Assembly (NCBI GenBank): GCA_963575745.1
Contig: CAUYUJ010015960.1
Location: 832,171-896,170 of the forward strand
Direction of reading: 5' to 3'
Source of the DNA: Prorocentrum cordatum
Lineage: Eukaryota; Sar; Dinophyceae; Prorocentrales; Prorocentraceae
DNA length: 64,000 nucleotides
Both the position numbers and the translations under genes were made by a program. Of the stretch, positions 44,489 through 53,418 are shown piece by piece. The notes under the pieces are model-generated. The model was not told the origin of the DNA, did no database searches, and saw only the letters and a program-made list of their open reading frames with translations. Each line of letters begins with the position of its first letter. The stretch's first letter is position 1.

Positions 44489-44510
44489 TCCGTAGCCATT
44501 TTGGCTCAAG
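44489..44510 (+). other. Exact dinoflagellate spliced-leader (DinoSL) exon sequence
   Basis: The 22 bases begin TCCGTAGCC and end GGCTCAAG; they match the known DinoSL consensus at every position, with T at the variable first base. The next base is C, not the GT donor an SL RNA gene would need, and there is no Sm-site-like stretch downstream. It is therefore best read as the 5' end of a trans-spliced mRNA copied into DNA. Only ~45 bp of possible transcript (CACTTTGTGGACC ... CCTACGGCC) follow before a (TA)n tract. Confidence 0.9.
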
Positions 44511-44553
44511 CACTTTGTGGACCAGTATACCTTATCAAAGGCGCCGCCTACGG

Positions 44554-44556
<3 letters not shown>

Positions 44557-44593
<37 letters not shown>

Positions 44594-44640
44594 TCGGCGC
44601 ACCGGGTCCGGGGGCCCGGGGCCGGGACCCCGACCGCAAA
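44557..44640. repeat. (TA)n tract followed by GC-rich palindromic block
   Basis: About 40 bp of TA, then CACCGGGTCCGGGGGCCCGG and GGCCGGGACCCC. The (TA)n-to-CCCGGG succession recurs at 53676, 61550 and 62883. Confidence 0.8.
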
Positions 44641-44699
44641 TGTGCACCCCGGGGGGGCCGGAGGCTCGTCGGGGCTTGCCGGAGGCCTCCCCAGTCAGA

Positions 44700-45832
44700 C
44701 AAGACGGCCCAAGAAGCGCCCAAGACGGCCCAAGAAACTTCCAAGAGGCCTCCAAGAGGGCTCCGAGATGCTGAAGATGGCCTCCAGACGTCCAAGGACG
44801 CCCCCAAGAGGCCCCAAGAAGCCTCCAACATGCGTCCCAAGAGGGCCCCTAGACGCAAAAATTGGCCCATTCCCTTCGTAAAACGTACATTTTCAACAAA
44901 GTTGTCTTTTGGGCTTTCCGACGTTACAGGACGGCCCAAGAGGCGCCCAAGACCGCCCCAAGACGGCCCAAGAAGCTTCCCAGAGGGCCCCAGGACAGCC
45001 CAAGAGGGCCCCAAGACGGCCCAAGAGGCGCCCAAGATGGCCCAAGAGGGCCCCAAGACGGGCCCAAGAGGGGGCCCAGAGGGGGACCACGAACCGCAAG
45101 CTCGAGCCTTCCGCCCCAAGAGGCCGCCAGGAGGCCCCCAGGAGGCCCCTCAAGAGGCCCCAGGAGACCCCAGACGTCCAAGGACGCCCCCAAGAGGCTC
45201 CAAGAAGCCTCCAACATGCGTCCCAAGAGGGCCCCTAGACGCAAGAATTGGCCCATTCCCTTCGTAAAACGTACATTTTTAACAAAGTCGCCTTTTGGGC
45301 TTTCCGACGTTACAGGACGGCCCAAGAGGCGCCCAAGACCGCCCCAAGACGGCCCAAGAAGCTTCCAAGAGGGCCCCAGGACAGCCCAAGAGGGCCCCAA
45401 GACGGCCCAAGAGGCGCCCAAGATGGCCCAAGAGGGCCCCAAGACGGGCCCAAGAGGGGGCCCAGAGGGGGACCACGAACCGCAAGCTCGAGCCTTCCGC
45501 CCCAAGAGGCCGCCAGGAGGCCCCCAGGAGGCCCCTCAAGAGGCCCCAGGAGACCCCAGACGTCCAAGGACGCCCCCAAGAGGCCCCAAGAAGCCTCCAA
45601 CATGCGTCCCAAGAGGGCCCCTAGACGCAAAAATTGGCCCATTCCCTTCGTAAAACGTACATTTTCAACAAAGTCGCCTTTTGGGCTTTCCGACGTTACA
45701 GGACGGCCCAAGAGGCGCCCAAGACCGCCCCAAGACGGCCCAAGAAGTTTCCCAGAGGGCCCCAGGACAGCCCAAGAGGGCCCCAAGACGGCCCAAGAGG
45801 CGCCCAAGATGGCCCAAGAGGGCCCCTGTTTT
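44700..45832 (+). repeat. 386-bp higher-order repeat of CCAAGA-phased DNA, ~3 units
   Basis: ATTGGCCCATTCCCTTCGTA occurs at 44861, 45247 and 45633, exactly 386 bp apart. Each unit is ~310 bp of CCAAGA motifs spaced 10 or 11 bp, plus a T-rich box with AAAACGTACATTTT and CTTTCCGACGTTACAGG. The units are nearly identical, so expansion is recent. Open frames of up to 263 codons reflect the 21-bp (7-codon) average phase and occur on both strands. Confidence 0.95.
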
Positions 45833-46005
45833 ACAGGCGGCCCGGGTGAGCAGGTCGACCCTGCCAGATCAAGGGCACCCTCGTGTCCTGTGCCCTGCGA
45901 CCCATGCCTCCTGCATTTCTGAGGCAGCGTGGCCCTCTGAAGGGTCTTGCGTCCTCTGGCGTGTCCTCTCCGATCAAGTCCGACTGTATCGTTCTGTCGG
46001 TGTCT
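45831..46005. repeat. Dispersed ~175-bp repeat, copy 2
   Basis: Homologous to 35025-35205. It abruptly replaces the 386-bp array after AAGAGGGCCCC, starting at TGTTTTACAGGCGGCCCGG. Confidence 0.75.
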
Positions 46006-46135
46006 GTTCCTTCTAGAGGACGTGAGGCCGGACTGCGCGCGGACGACTGGCGAGGTCGTGCGGCTAGAACGGGTGTGGCTACGCTGGGGCGCGGTTTGCT
46101 GTCTGCCTCGTTGGGGCCTGGGGGGGCACCATGAC

Positions 46136-46845
46136 GGGCCCAAGAGGGCGCCCCGAGGGAACCCCACGTGGGCCCAAGGAGGCCCAAGAGGGACCCAAGA
46201 GAGCCCCAAGAGAGCCCCAACATCGGTCACGCGGAAGAGCTCTCGCGTGACCGATGTTGGGCCCCTCTGTGGGCTCCTCTTGGAGCTCCGAGAGGAGCCA
46301 AAGATGGCCCCACGAGGGCCCCGACGAGACCCCAAGAGGACCCAAGCAGGCCCAAGAGGGACCCAAGAGAGCCCCAGCATAGGTCACGCGGAAGAGCCCT
46401 CGCGTGACCGATGTTGAGCCCCTCTTTGGGCTCCTCTTGGAGCTCCAAGAGGGGCCCAAGATGGCCCCACGAGGGCCCCGAGGGAGCCCCACGTGGGCCC
46501 AAGGAGGCCCAAGGAACCCCAAGATGGCCCCAACATCGGTCACGCGGAAGAGCTCTCGCGTGACCGATGTTGGGCCCCCTCTTTGGGCTCCTCTTGGTGC
46601 TCCGAGAGGAGCCCAAGATGGCCCCACGAGGGCCCCGTCGAGACCCCAAGAGGGCCCAAGGAGGCCCAATAGGGCCCCAAGAGGGCCCCAACATCGGTCA
46701 CGCGAAAGAGCTCTCGCGTGACCGATGTTGGGCCCCTCTGTGGGCTCCTCTTGGAGCTCCGAGAGGAGCCCAAGGTGGCCCCACGAGGGCCCCGACGAGC
46801 CCCAAGAGAGCCCAAGAGGGCCCCAAGAGCGCCCCAACATCTCCT
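46136..46845 (+). repeat. ~157-bp higher-order repeat with four conserved hairpins
   Basis: Hairpin arms CCAACATCGGTCACGCG and the exact reverse complement flank a 10-nt loop at 46217-46260. Copies start at 46374 (one arm mutated), 46530 and 46688, spaced 157, 156 and 158 bp. A second hairpin, GGCTCCTCT ... AGAGGAGCC, follows each. The rest of each unit is CCAAGA-phased DNA. Confidence 0.9.
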
Positions 46846-47124
46846 CTCCTTCCTCCTCCTCCCTCCTCTGCATCTTCCTCCTCCTCCTCCTTCTCATCCT
46901 CCTCCTCCTCCTCCTCCTCCTTCTCCTCTCCAGGGGAATGAAAACCAGAGGATAGCTCACGGAGAGCCCAAGCACCCTCTTGTTGCATCCATCTTGGCTT
47001 CCAGATGGAGCCCAAGAAGGCCCCAAGGAGGCCCCCCAGGAGACCCCGGACGTCCAAGGGCGCCCCCAAGACGCTTCGCGTCACCAACTTCTTCTCGCAA
47101 CGATTCCTGGGTTTGTGACTCGAC
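46846..47124. repeat. CTC tract and short CCAAGA-phased segment
   Basis: CTC triplets at 46846-46930, then phased CCCAAG motifs at about 47008-47075. Confidence 0.6.
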
Positions 47125-47180
47125 AGAACCTAAGCGCGCGCGAAGCGCGCGCGTGGTTCTAGTATATATATATATATATA
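47125..47180. repeat. CGCG-stem hairpin H1 followed by (TA)n
   Basis: AGAACC - TAA - GCGCGCGCG - AA - GCGCGCGCG - T - GGTTCT (47125-47160), followed after AG by (TA)n to 47180. It is the same hairpin as 56835, 61511 and 62846. The retrotransposon starts at the end of this (TA)n. Confidence 0.85.
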
Positions 47181-47251
47181 TGTCGTTCTTTGAAGTTAAT
47201 TGTGCCTCGCCTCTCTTTGAGCACGACCGTCTGTATACTTGTGCTCAAGTT
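47181..47251 (+). repeat. Split direct repeat A1
   Basis: 71 bp beginning TGTCGTTCTTTGAAGTTAAT and ending ACTTGTGCTCAAGTT. It differs from A2 at three positions. Confidence 0.9.
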
Positions 47252-47275
47252 TTTCGGCAGGAGCCACGATCGCGC

Positions 47276-47635
47276 ATGCCCGCGCTCGAGGATTTGGTTG
47301 GGATCGGCGCACGCCTCGCCGAGCTCTGGCTGCTGCGAGGGCCCGCGTGCCCAGCCTGCCCGCCGTGTCCGTCGCAGGCCTGCACGCTGACGTGCAGTGG
47401 GCCGGCGACGAGCCTCACCGAGGCCTTCGACGACCGCCCAGCCGCCGGACGGCCGGGCTGGCTGGCTTTGGGGCTGGCGGCCGCGCTGGAGGCCGCGCTG
47501 GCGTGGGTCGCGTGCCGACGTACGGCACCCGAGACTCACGCGCCGGCCGAGCTGAAGCCGCTCGCGGCGCCACCGCCCCCGGCGGGCTTCACCGCGGGCC
47601 CCGTGACGCCGAGCCAGCGGGCCCAGCGGGCGTGA
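47276..47635 (+). CDS. Small Cys-rich ORF1 of the retrotransposon
   Basis: A 119-residue frame starting at the first ATG after A1. It has a Cys/Pro cluster near residues 24-40 (CPACPPCP and further cysteines), then a hydrophobic segment near residues 62-80 (GWLALGLAAALEAALAW) that could span a membrane, and a Pro-rich tail. It stops 7 bp before the Gag-like frame. I do not know its function; a small first frame with clustered cysteines is plausible for a structural or nucleic-acid-binding accessory protein. The frame is intact, unlike the downstream ones. The upstream in-frame extension to 46718 runs into flanking repeats and is not part of the gene. Confidence 0.5.
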   Translation: MPALEDLVGIGARLAELWLLRGPACPACPPCPSQACTLTCSGPATSLTEAFDDRPAAGRPGWLALGLAAALEAALAWVACRRTAPETHAPAELKPLAAPPPPAGFTAGPVTPSQRAQRA

Positions 47636-47642
47636 CGGCGCC

Positions 47643-48737
47643 ATGGCGCGCGTCACTCTCGACCTGCCCGAGCCGCAGGTGCTGGTGGACTTCCCCGACG
47701 ACGCGGCGGGGCTGAGGTGGCATCACAGGTTGCTCCTGGTCCAGACCCCCACTGCGGGGGTGTGGATCGCCAGCACTCCCGACTACTCGGTGCAGAGGCT
47801 GCCACCGCGTGGTGGCGCTGGGCCGCAACTGCGCCTTCCCCGCCGCCCAGTGGAATGAGAGCTACGTCTTTGACAACCCTGTGCCTGCCGCGGACCTCAC
47901 GCGGATTCGGCAGCAGGCGGCCTCGCTCGGGCAGGTGCTAGGGCAGGCCGTCCCCGCAGCCCCGGCCGCTGGAGGTGACGCCGGGGTGTGGCGAGTCGCC
48001 GACCCTTCGGCTCGCAGCCCCGGGGACGAGGTGCCAGCCCAGATCACCTCGGACCCCGCCTCCTTCATCACGCCCGGCGCCCCTGGCGACGAGGACTACT
48101 CGCTGGCCTGGTGCTGATCGACAACTGCTGGACCACCTGCCAGCTCGTGCCAGACGCCGACCGGGAGGCCTTGGAGCGCGCGCTCATCTCGGGCCACAAG
48201 CGGGACGCACGAATCATTGGTGACGTCAGGGATCCCGTCAGCGGCCAGCGCTTCATCTCGTTCGTCGAGTCTCTGGGCTTACAGCACGCCGCCCCCGAGC
48301 CTCCCTTCCCCCTGGGAGGACAGAGGGTCACCCACGAGTACATGCGCACGCTACGGGCTACTGGCATGGAGTGGGTCACCCATCACTTGGACTTCGTCCA
48401 CAAGTCGGGGGTCTCCCCGAATAGCAACATCACTCGCTGCCACCGTCGGCTCACCGACGCCCTGCACGCCTTCCAGCAGCAGAACATGCTGAACTTGCCC
48501 AGCCTCGTGGGGGTCGAGGTCCTTGTGCGCTACCTGCTGAAGCAGCAGCGGCAGTGGCGCGAGGAGCAGGTCTCTCGCGGCCGCGGCCGAGGCTCAGGAG
48601 GCTGGGACGACGGCGGGGGCGGCGGCGGTGACGGAGACGGCGGAGGCGGAGGCCGCGGCCGAGGCCGTGGGCGTGGACGTGGCGGCGGACGTGTTCGCGG
48701 CGGTCGGGGCGACGCCCCGGCCGCCGCGGAGGGATGA
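47643..48737 (+). pseudogene. Gag-like ORF2 of the retrotransposon, two frameshifts
   Basis: A start at 47643 gives MARVTLDLPEPQVLVDFP and about 52 residues. The frame then moves by +1 near 47795-47803 (from ...SVQRL to HRVVALGRN) and moves again near 48108 (from GDEDYSLA to LVLIDNCWTTC), ending at 48737. Joined in reading order it would be a ~360-residue protein whose C-terminus (about 48580-48730) is a Gly/Arg run of the RGRGRG type, a typical RNA-binding tail. From memory the N-terminal part resembles a hypothetical protein common in dinoflagellate genomes next to this type of RT. The Gag role is inferred from position and the RGG tail. The frameshifts could be real decay or assembly errors. 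Confidence 0.55.
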
Positions 48738-49236
48738 CTCCTGTCGCTCGGGCTGCGGAGAGGCGGCGCTCGCCCCGGCGCCGCTCGGCCAATGCACCCT
48801 CCGCAGTCCGCTTCTCAGGGGGCCGCGCGAGAGGCCCTGCCGCCGAAGGGGCTCCTCGGTTTTTGACTGGTCGCGCTCACGGCGGCCCTTGCTGGGCAGA
48901 TCGACGCCCGCGGGGGTCCCGCCCCTTGGGCTCTCGCGCGGCGTGCGGCGGCGTTGCAGCCGGGCGATCATGGCGTTGAACGACCTGGACGCACCGCTGG
49001 CGGCTGCGCGGCGTCTCGCTTCGTTCCATCCTGCGAGCGCCGCCCAAGCATCAATCTTGCAGCGCATTCATCAGCGAGTGGACGCCTTCGGCGACCCCCT
49101 CGGCATGGACGGTGATGAGGCGCTCCTTTCAATTTTGAAGTCCAATGACATGTGCAGCGGCAGGCCGACGCCAGTTCGGCCCTATGAGCCGCGCCTCCTG
49201 AAGGTTCTCGACAGCGGGACCCGCCCGCCCCCATCC

Positions 49237-50262
49237 GCTCGCTGGTCCCCGTCTCCATGCTCCCGCTCATCAACGAGCCCGAGAAGTATACCTTCCGCTC
49301 TCAGTCGGTGCTGGACGGCATGGTCGAATCTGGCGAGCTGCCGCCTGTCTACCCCTTCTGGGACGTCAACCTGCGACGGGGCCCTGCCTTGCGCCTCGAC
49401 CTGTTCAAGAAGCTCATGCGCATCGGCCTCGTGGGAGTGCGTGCGCGGTGCCGCGCCCGCGCCAGCATCTTCTTCGTTGGCAAGAGGGACGGCTCGCTGC
49501 GCATGGTCATCGACGGGCGCGAGCCCTCGAGCATGCACCGTCGCCCTCCGCGGACCGAGCTGGGCTCCGCCGCCGCCCTCAGTGGCCTCTGCCTTGACTC
49601 GGACCTGCTCGACGCCAGGGGCGACGGCTACCACGGGGCCAGCGCTGACCTCCGGCAGGGCTTCTACCAGATGCAGTGGCTCGAGATCGGCAGCTGGTTC
49701 TGCTTTGACTTCCCGATGGCCATCCGCAACTTTGACACCGACTGCGTCTACGACGAGGTGGCCCAGACCTACGTGCAGGTAGAGCCTGATACAATCGTGT
49801 ACCCGTGCTTCCAGGGGCTTGCCATGGGCTGGAGCTGGTCGCTCCACATCTGCAACGGCATCACCGAGGACATCACCCGCATCGGCATCAGCCAGGCCCT
49901 GGGCATCTCGCCCGATTGTCTCAGGATCGTCTCGGAGCGTGCTCCCAGCGCGCGGCTCGCCCCTGGCCAACTGGCTGGCTCCTCGTATGTCGACAACTCC
50001 AGCGTCGTGGGCTCGCCTCGTAGCCTGGTCAACGCTGCGCTCGAGGGCATCCTCCGCGAGTTCGAGAGGCGGGGGCTTTCCTACCACGAGGTCTGCTACG
50101 CCACGCAGGACTTCCTGTGCTGCGCTGTGCGGTTCGACTTTACGGCTGGTCGGGCAGTCCCGCAGCGCGAGCGCGGCTGGCGCCTCCACCGCGCGGTGAC
50201 GGCCCTGCTGGATCGAGGGGGCTGCACGCCGAGCGCTATGGAGGTTCTGCTGGGCCACGCTG
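49237..50262 (+). pseudogene. Reverse transcriptase domain
   Basis: Read in the frame of 49257. FFVGKRDGSLRMVID (about 49467-49512) is the strand/fingers motif. ADLRQGFYQM (Asp codon ~49647) is motif A. LAMGWSWSLH (about 49816-49848) is motif B. YVDN (49986-49997) is motif C. The usual catalytic pair is Tyr-x-Asp-Asp; here the second Asp is Asn. I recall YxDN as common in dinoflagellate members of this family, so it need not be a defect. MGWSW and the spacing are characteristic of DIRS/Ngaro-type RTs. Confidence 0.8.
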
Positions 50263-51110
50263 TGCCACTTCATGCTCCTGAGGCCCGCCCTGTCGGTCCT
50301 GAGCTCGTTGTGCCGCATCGTCTACTCCTCCCACGATTACTGCAGGTTCGACGTCGAGCAGCTGCGCGAGCTCAACCTGGTGAAGGCCTTGATCCCGCTA
50401 GCTGGCGTCGATCTCGGGGCGCCGCGGCACCCCTGGGCCTACTGCTCGGACGCCAGTTTTTGGGGCTACGCGGTGGCCACGTCCCGATTCGACCCAGACG
50501 AGCTGATGGACATCGGCGCGTATCGTGAGCGCTGGCGTTTCTTGGCCGTCGACCGCTACGCTGACGACCCTGGAGACCCCCCTGGCTTCGAGGTCGCCGT
50601 CCATGCTGACTTCGCCGCGGGCGGGGGCGACGACGGCCTCTTCGCTGGCCTGGGGCGGCCGCCGCCGGGGCGAGGGGTCCCGCGGCGGCGCCGCCCGGCG
50701 AGGGTCGAGGTCGAGGCCGCGGCCAGCCCCGCCGGCCGCGGCGCCATCCCGGCGCTGCCGGACTCGGCGCTCGCGGCGCACCGGTGGCAGCTCGTCGTGC
50801 GTGGCGCCTTCCTCTTCCCGGCCCCGATCCACGTGCTGGAGGGCCGGACGACCCTCCTGGGGCTCAGGCGGGCCACTTGGTCGGTGGCTGCTCACGGATG
50901 CCGCGCCCTCTCCATTGGGGACAATCTCTCGTCCATGATGGCGTTCGAGAATGGCAGGTGTGCCAACCCAGTCCTACGCCAGCTGGCCTGCCAGTCGGCA
51001 GCTGGGCAGATCGCCACGGGCATCCAGCGCTACCACCGTTACTCCGAGAGCAAGCGGAACCCCACCGGCTACGACTCCAGAGCTGCGGACAGGTTCGAGC
51101 TGGCGCCCGG
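50263..51110 (+). pseudogene. RNase H domain
   Basis: Read in the frame of 50272. It follows the thumb/connection segment (LLRPALSVLSSLCRIVYS). The acidic quartet can be placed as Asp in YCSDASFWGYAV (~50448), Glu in HVLEGRTTLLGLR (~50840), Asp in SIGDNLSSMMAF (~50920) and Asp in RNPTGYDSR (~51070). A Gly/Pro/Arg-rich insert lies at 50620-50760. All four acidic residues are present. Confidence 0.7.
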
Positions 51111-51318
51111 CCAGACGCAGCGGGGTGCTGCCCGCGACCTACGCTCGGGGCCAGCCGGGCCGCCCGGCCGCCTCGCGCCCCCCGCCGTCGCGCAGGGCAA
51201 GCCGGCGGGGCCGCCGGCGGCGGCCGCCGCGCCGCCCGCCTCAGGCCCGGCGCACCTGGACGCGCCGACCGGGGCCGGGCCACACCGCCTGCGGACTCCG
51301 CCGCGCAGCCGGCGGCGC

Positions 51319-51960
51319 CCCCAGCACGTCCTCGAACTCTACGCTGGCTGCGCGCGCCTCACCGCGGCTTGCCTGGACGAGGGCCTCCGGCGCTGGGTGC
51401 CTGTCGACATCTCCAGAGGCGCGTGGCACGACCTGACCAACAAGAACGTGATCCGCGTCATCCGTTCCCTGATCATGCGGCGAGAGGTGTGGCATGTCCA
51501 CCTCGGCACCCCGTGCACGCCTTTCAGCCAGGCCACGCCCGCGCGCAGCCGGGCCAAGCATTTCGCCTCTGGTGCTGGCTCTGTCTCGTTCACTGTCGAC
51601 TTGCTGCGCCTATGTGTTCGATTTGGCGTAAACTGGTCCCTCGAGAATCCTTCATCGTCGCGTCTTTGGCAATGTTCAGACGTCACAGCTTTCTTGGAAC
51701 GTCATTGTCATTACTTCGTCAACGTGCATTACTGCCAATACAATTGCCGTTGCCTGAAGCCCACTACCCTGGTCACCAACCTGAAGCCCCTCCAGGCCCT
51801 GAATGCTATTTGTTCCCGAGATCATGTTCACGAGGTCCTTGCAGGCAAGGTGCGTCTGGGCCCTGGACGGGGCCCCGTCTGGAAGACCAGTCTCGCTGGA
51901 CGTTATCCGGAGGCATTGGCTCGCAAGTGGGCCAGCATTCTACGATCCTGTGCGCCCGAA
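51319..51960 (+). pseudogene. C5-cytosine-methyltransferase-like domain
   Basis: HVLELYAGCARLT (51325-51363) resembles the SAM-binding motif I. HLGTPCTPFS (about 51499-51528) resembles motif IV of C5 methyltransferases, with the nucleophilic Cys at 51514-51516. NWSLENPSSSRLW (about 51631-51670) resembles motif VI, with Glu-Asn. The downstream segment YCQYNCRCLKPTTLVTNL has several Cys residues. There is no clear target-recognition domain, and the ENP continuation is not the usual ENV, so this is a divergent member. C5 methyltransferase domains have been reported in dinoflagellate retrotransposons, and DIRS elements carry a different, Dam-like, methyltransferase at a similar place. The frame is intact through this domain. 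Confidence 0.65.
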
Positions 51961-52229
51961 GCCGGATGTCTCGATGGTGCTCGGCCTGAATGCCGAGGGG
52001 GGGCTCGCCTGGCAGCCGCTGTCGGCTGCCGCGCCTGGGCGCCCACGCCCGATCCTGTCTGCCCGCCCGCAGGCCACCAGGAGTGGCAGCCGGGCCAGCT
52101 CGACTGGGGCAGCAGCGTCGCGCAGGCCCAGGGCGCCGAGCGCGACCGGCGCCGCCGATTCGGCCAGGAGGGCTTCAGCGGCGGCGCCGAGCAGCTCGCG
52201 GCCACGGCGCCCCCGCTCCGCCATCGGGC

Positions 52230-53263
52230 TGCAGAGGGCCGCTCACAACGAGGTGGCCCGCAGCGACTTCCTGGCGCGCCGCCGGGTCAAGCCGCTGGCG
52301 CAGCAGCACTACGGCCGCGCGGCCGCGGAGGTGAAGCGCTTTGCGGAGAGGCGCCACTACCCGCAGCGCACGCCTGCGCAGAGGGGCCAGCTCATGGTGG
52401 ACCACCTGCAGGGCATCTTCCTGGCCGGGGACGGCATCTTCGCAGCCCGCGCCGCGCTCTACGGCCACGCGTTCGAGGAGAAGGTCAACCTCGGGGGCGC
52501 CTCCGAGTTACCCCAGGCCCGCCTGACGCTCAAGGGCTTCTCGAGGGGGGCGCTTGGGGAGCAGCGGGGCCCTTGCCCGTGGGAAGCGGCGCTGCTGATC
52601 ATCGATCAGCGCCTCAGTTCCCCATGCCCGCGCCAGCGGCTCGTGGGGGCTGCCGAGGAAGTGGCCTTCGACGGCTACCTTCGGCTCTCGGAGCTGCTCA
52701 GCGTGAAGGCCTGCAACGTCACCTCCCTGCAGCACTCAGCGACCTCGGCCTACCCCCAGGCCTCGATCTCCCTGATGCCTGCGGCTCCGCCCGACTGCCC
52801 GCCGTCCGCGACGACGAAGTCCGGCGAGTACGACGACGCGGTTATCGTCGGCGGCAGCGCGGCGGCGGCCGCTCCCAGGCGCTGGGTGGCCAGGCTCGTC
52901 CGTGACCTCAAGCGGGCCACTCCAGCCACCAGGCCGCTCTTCCCATTCACGGCCCGTGAGTTCGAGGCCGCCTTTCGGCAGGCGGCTGACGCGGCCGGCC
53001 TGCAGAGGCTGCGCCTCGGCCCCCGCGCCCTGCGGCGCGGCGGTGCATCGGTCGACTTTGCCCTGAAGTACCGCTCCCTCGCAGAGGTGCAGCGCCACGG
53101 CCGCTGGAAGTGCGCTGCGAGCGTGAGACGGTGCGAGAAGGCCGGCCGCTTGACTCGTCAGCTCGCCAAGTTGTCCCGCGGTCAACTGTCGGCCGCCAGT
53201 CTCGTGAGTAAGCGCTTAGCTGCCAAAGCATCTTTCGACTTCGGCCGCGCTGCGTCAAGGTGA
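52230..53263 (+). pseudogene. Tyrosine recombinase domain, nucleophile apparently lost
   Basis: Read in the frame of 51803. The N-terminal SAM-like region is DFLARRRVKPLAQQHYGRAA (about 52265-52325). Box I Arg is in DGYLRLSELL (Arg codon 52682-52684). The box II region is PRALRRGGASVDF (about 53022-53060); the His of the usual His-x-x-Arg is Arg here. HGRWKC (about 53096-53113) supplies the Trp/His position. In VRRCEKAGR the residue where the catalytic Tyr is expected is Cys (TGC at 53132-53134), one transition from TAC. Two active-site changes make cleavage unlikely. The protein would have resolved a circular cDNA into the genome at the B/A junctions. Confidence 0.75.
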
Positions 53264-53418
53264 GCCCGAAGTTGCCCCCGAGGAGCCCTGTGGCCCCACC
53301 AGCTCCCAATGCGGGAAAATATGGGTGCAGTATGTTTGCAGTCTTGTGTCGTGCACGACTGTATGATAGGCATTGCTTTCGTTGGCATACGCATTGGATT
53401 CACTTCGGCTCTCGGCCG
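53264..53418 (+). other. Retrotransposon 3' untranslated segment
   Basis: 155 bp between the recombinase stop and repeat B1. No feature beyond the element's internal 3' region. Confidence 0.6.

Larger units (their letters stand above)
48970..53263 (+). pseudogene. pol: Pol polyprotein (RT-RNase H-methyltransferase-tyrosine recombinase), frameshifted
   Basis: A likely start at 48970 (MALNDLDAPLAAARRLASF) leads into a pre-RT region, then RT, RNase H, methyltransferase-like and recombinase domains, ending at 53263, 155 bp before B1. Three frame changes are needed: near 49229-49236 in a C run, near 50262 just after GHA, and between about 51960 and 52230 in an Arg/Ala-rich linker. The last cannot be placed because both frames look equally coding-like. 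The domain order matches DIRS-order elements, which combine RT/RNase H, a methyltransferase and a tyrosine recombinase instead of an integrase. The whole unit probably produced one or two polyproteins. The start is uncertain: an upstream frame (from 48628) overlaps the Gag tail. Confidence 0.75.

Noticed and set aside
44489-44560. SL RNA gene
   Set aside because: The leader is exact but is followed by CACTTT rather than a GT splice donor, and no Sm-binding-like site or tandem gene unit is present.
46217-46260. Bacterial-type terminator hairpin
   Set aside because: The hairpin recurs every ~157 bp as part of a satellite, lacks a T tract and lies in a eukaryotic genome.
44515-46380. Frames of 190-360 codons with Pro-Lys-Arg/Gln-Asp-Gly heptads across the 386-bp repeats
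   Set aside because: The 10/11-bp phase averages 21 bp (seven codons), which keeps frames open on both strands. No start context, no non-repeat domain, and the same motif is non-coding elsewhere.
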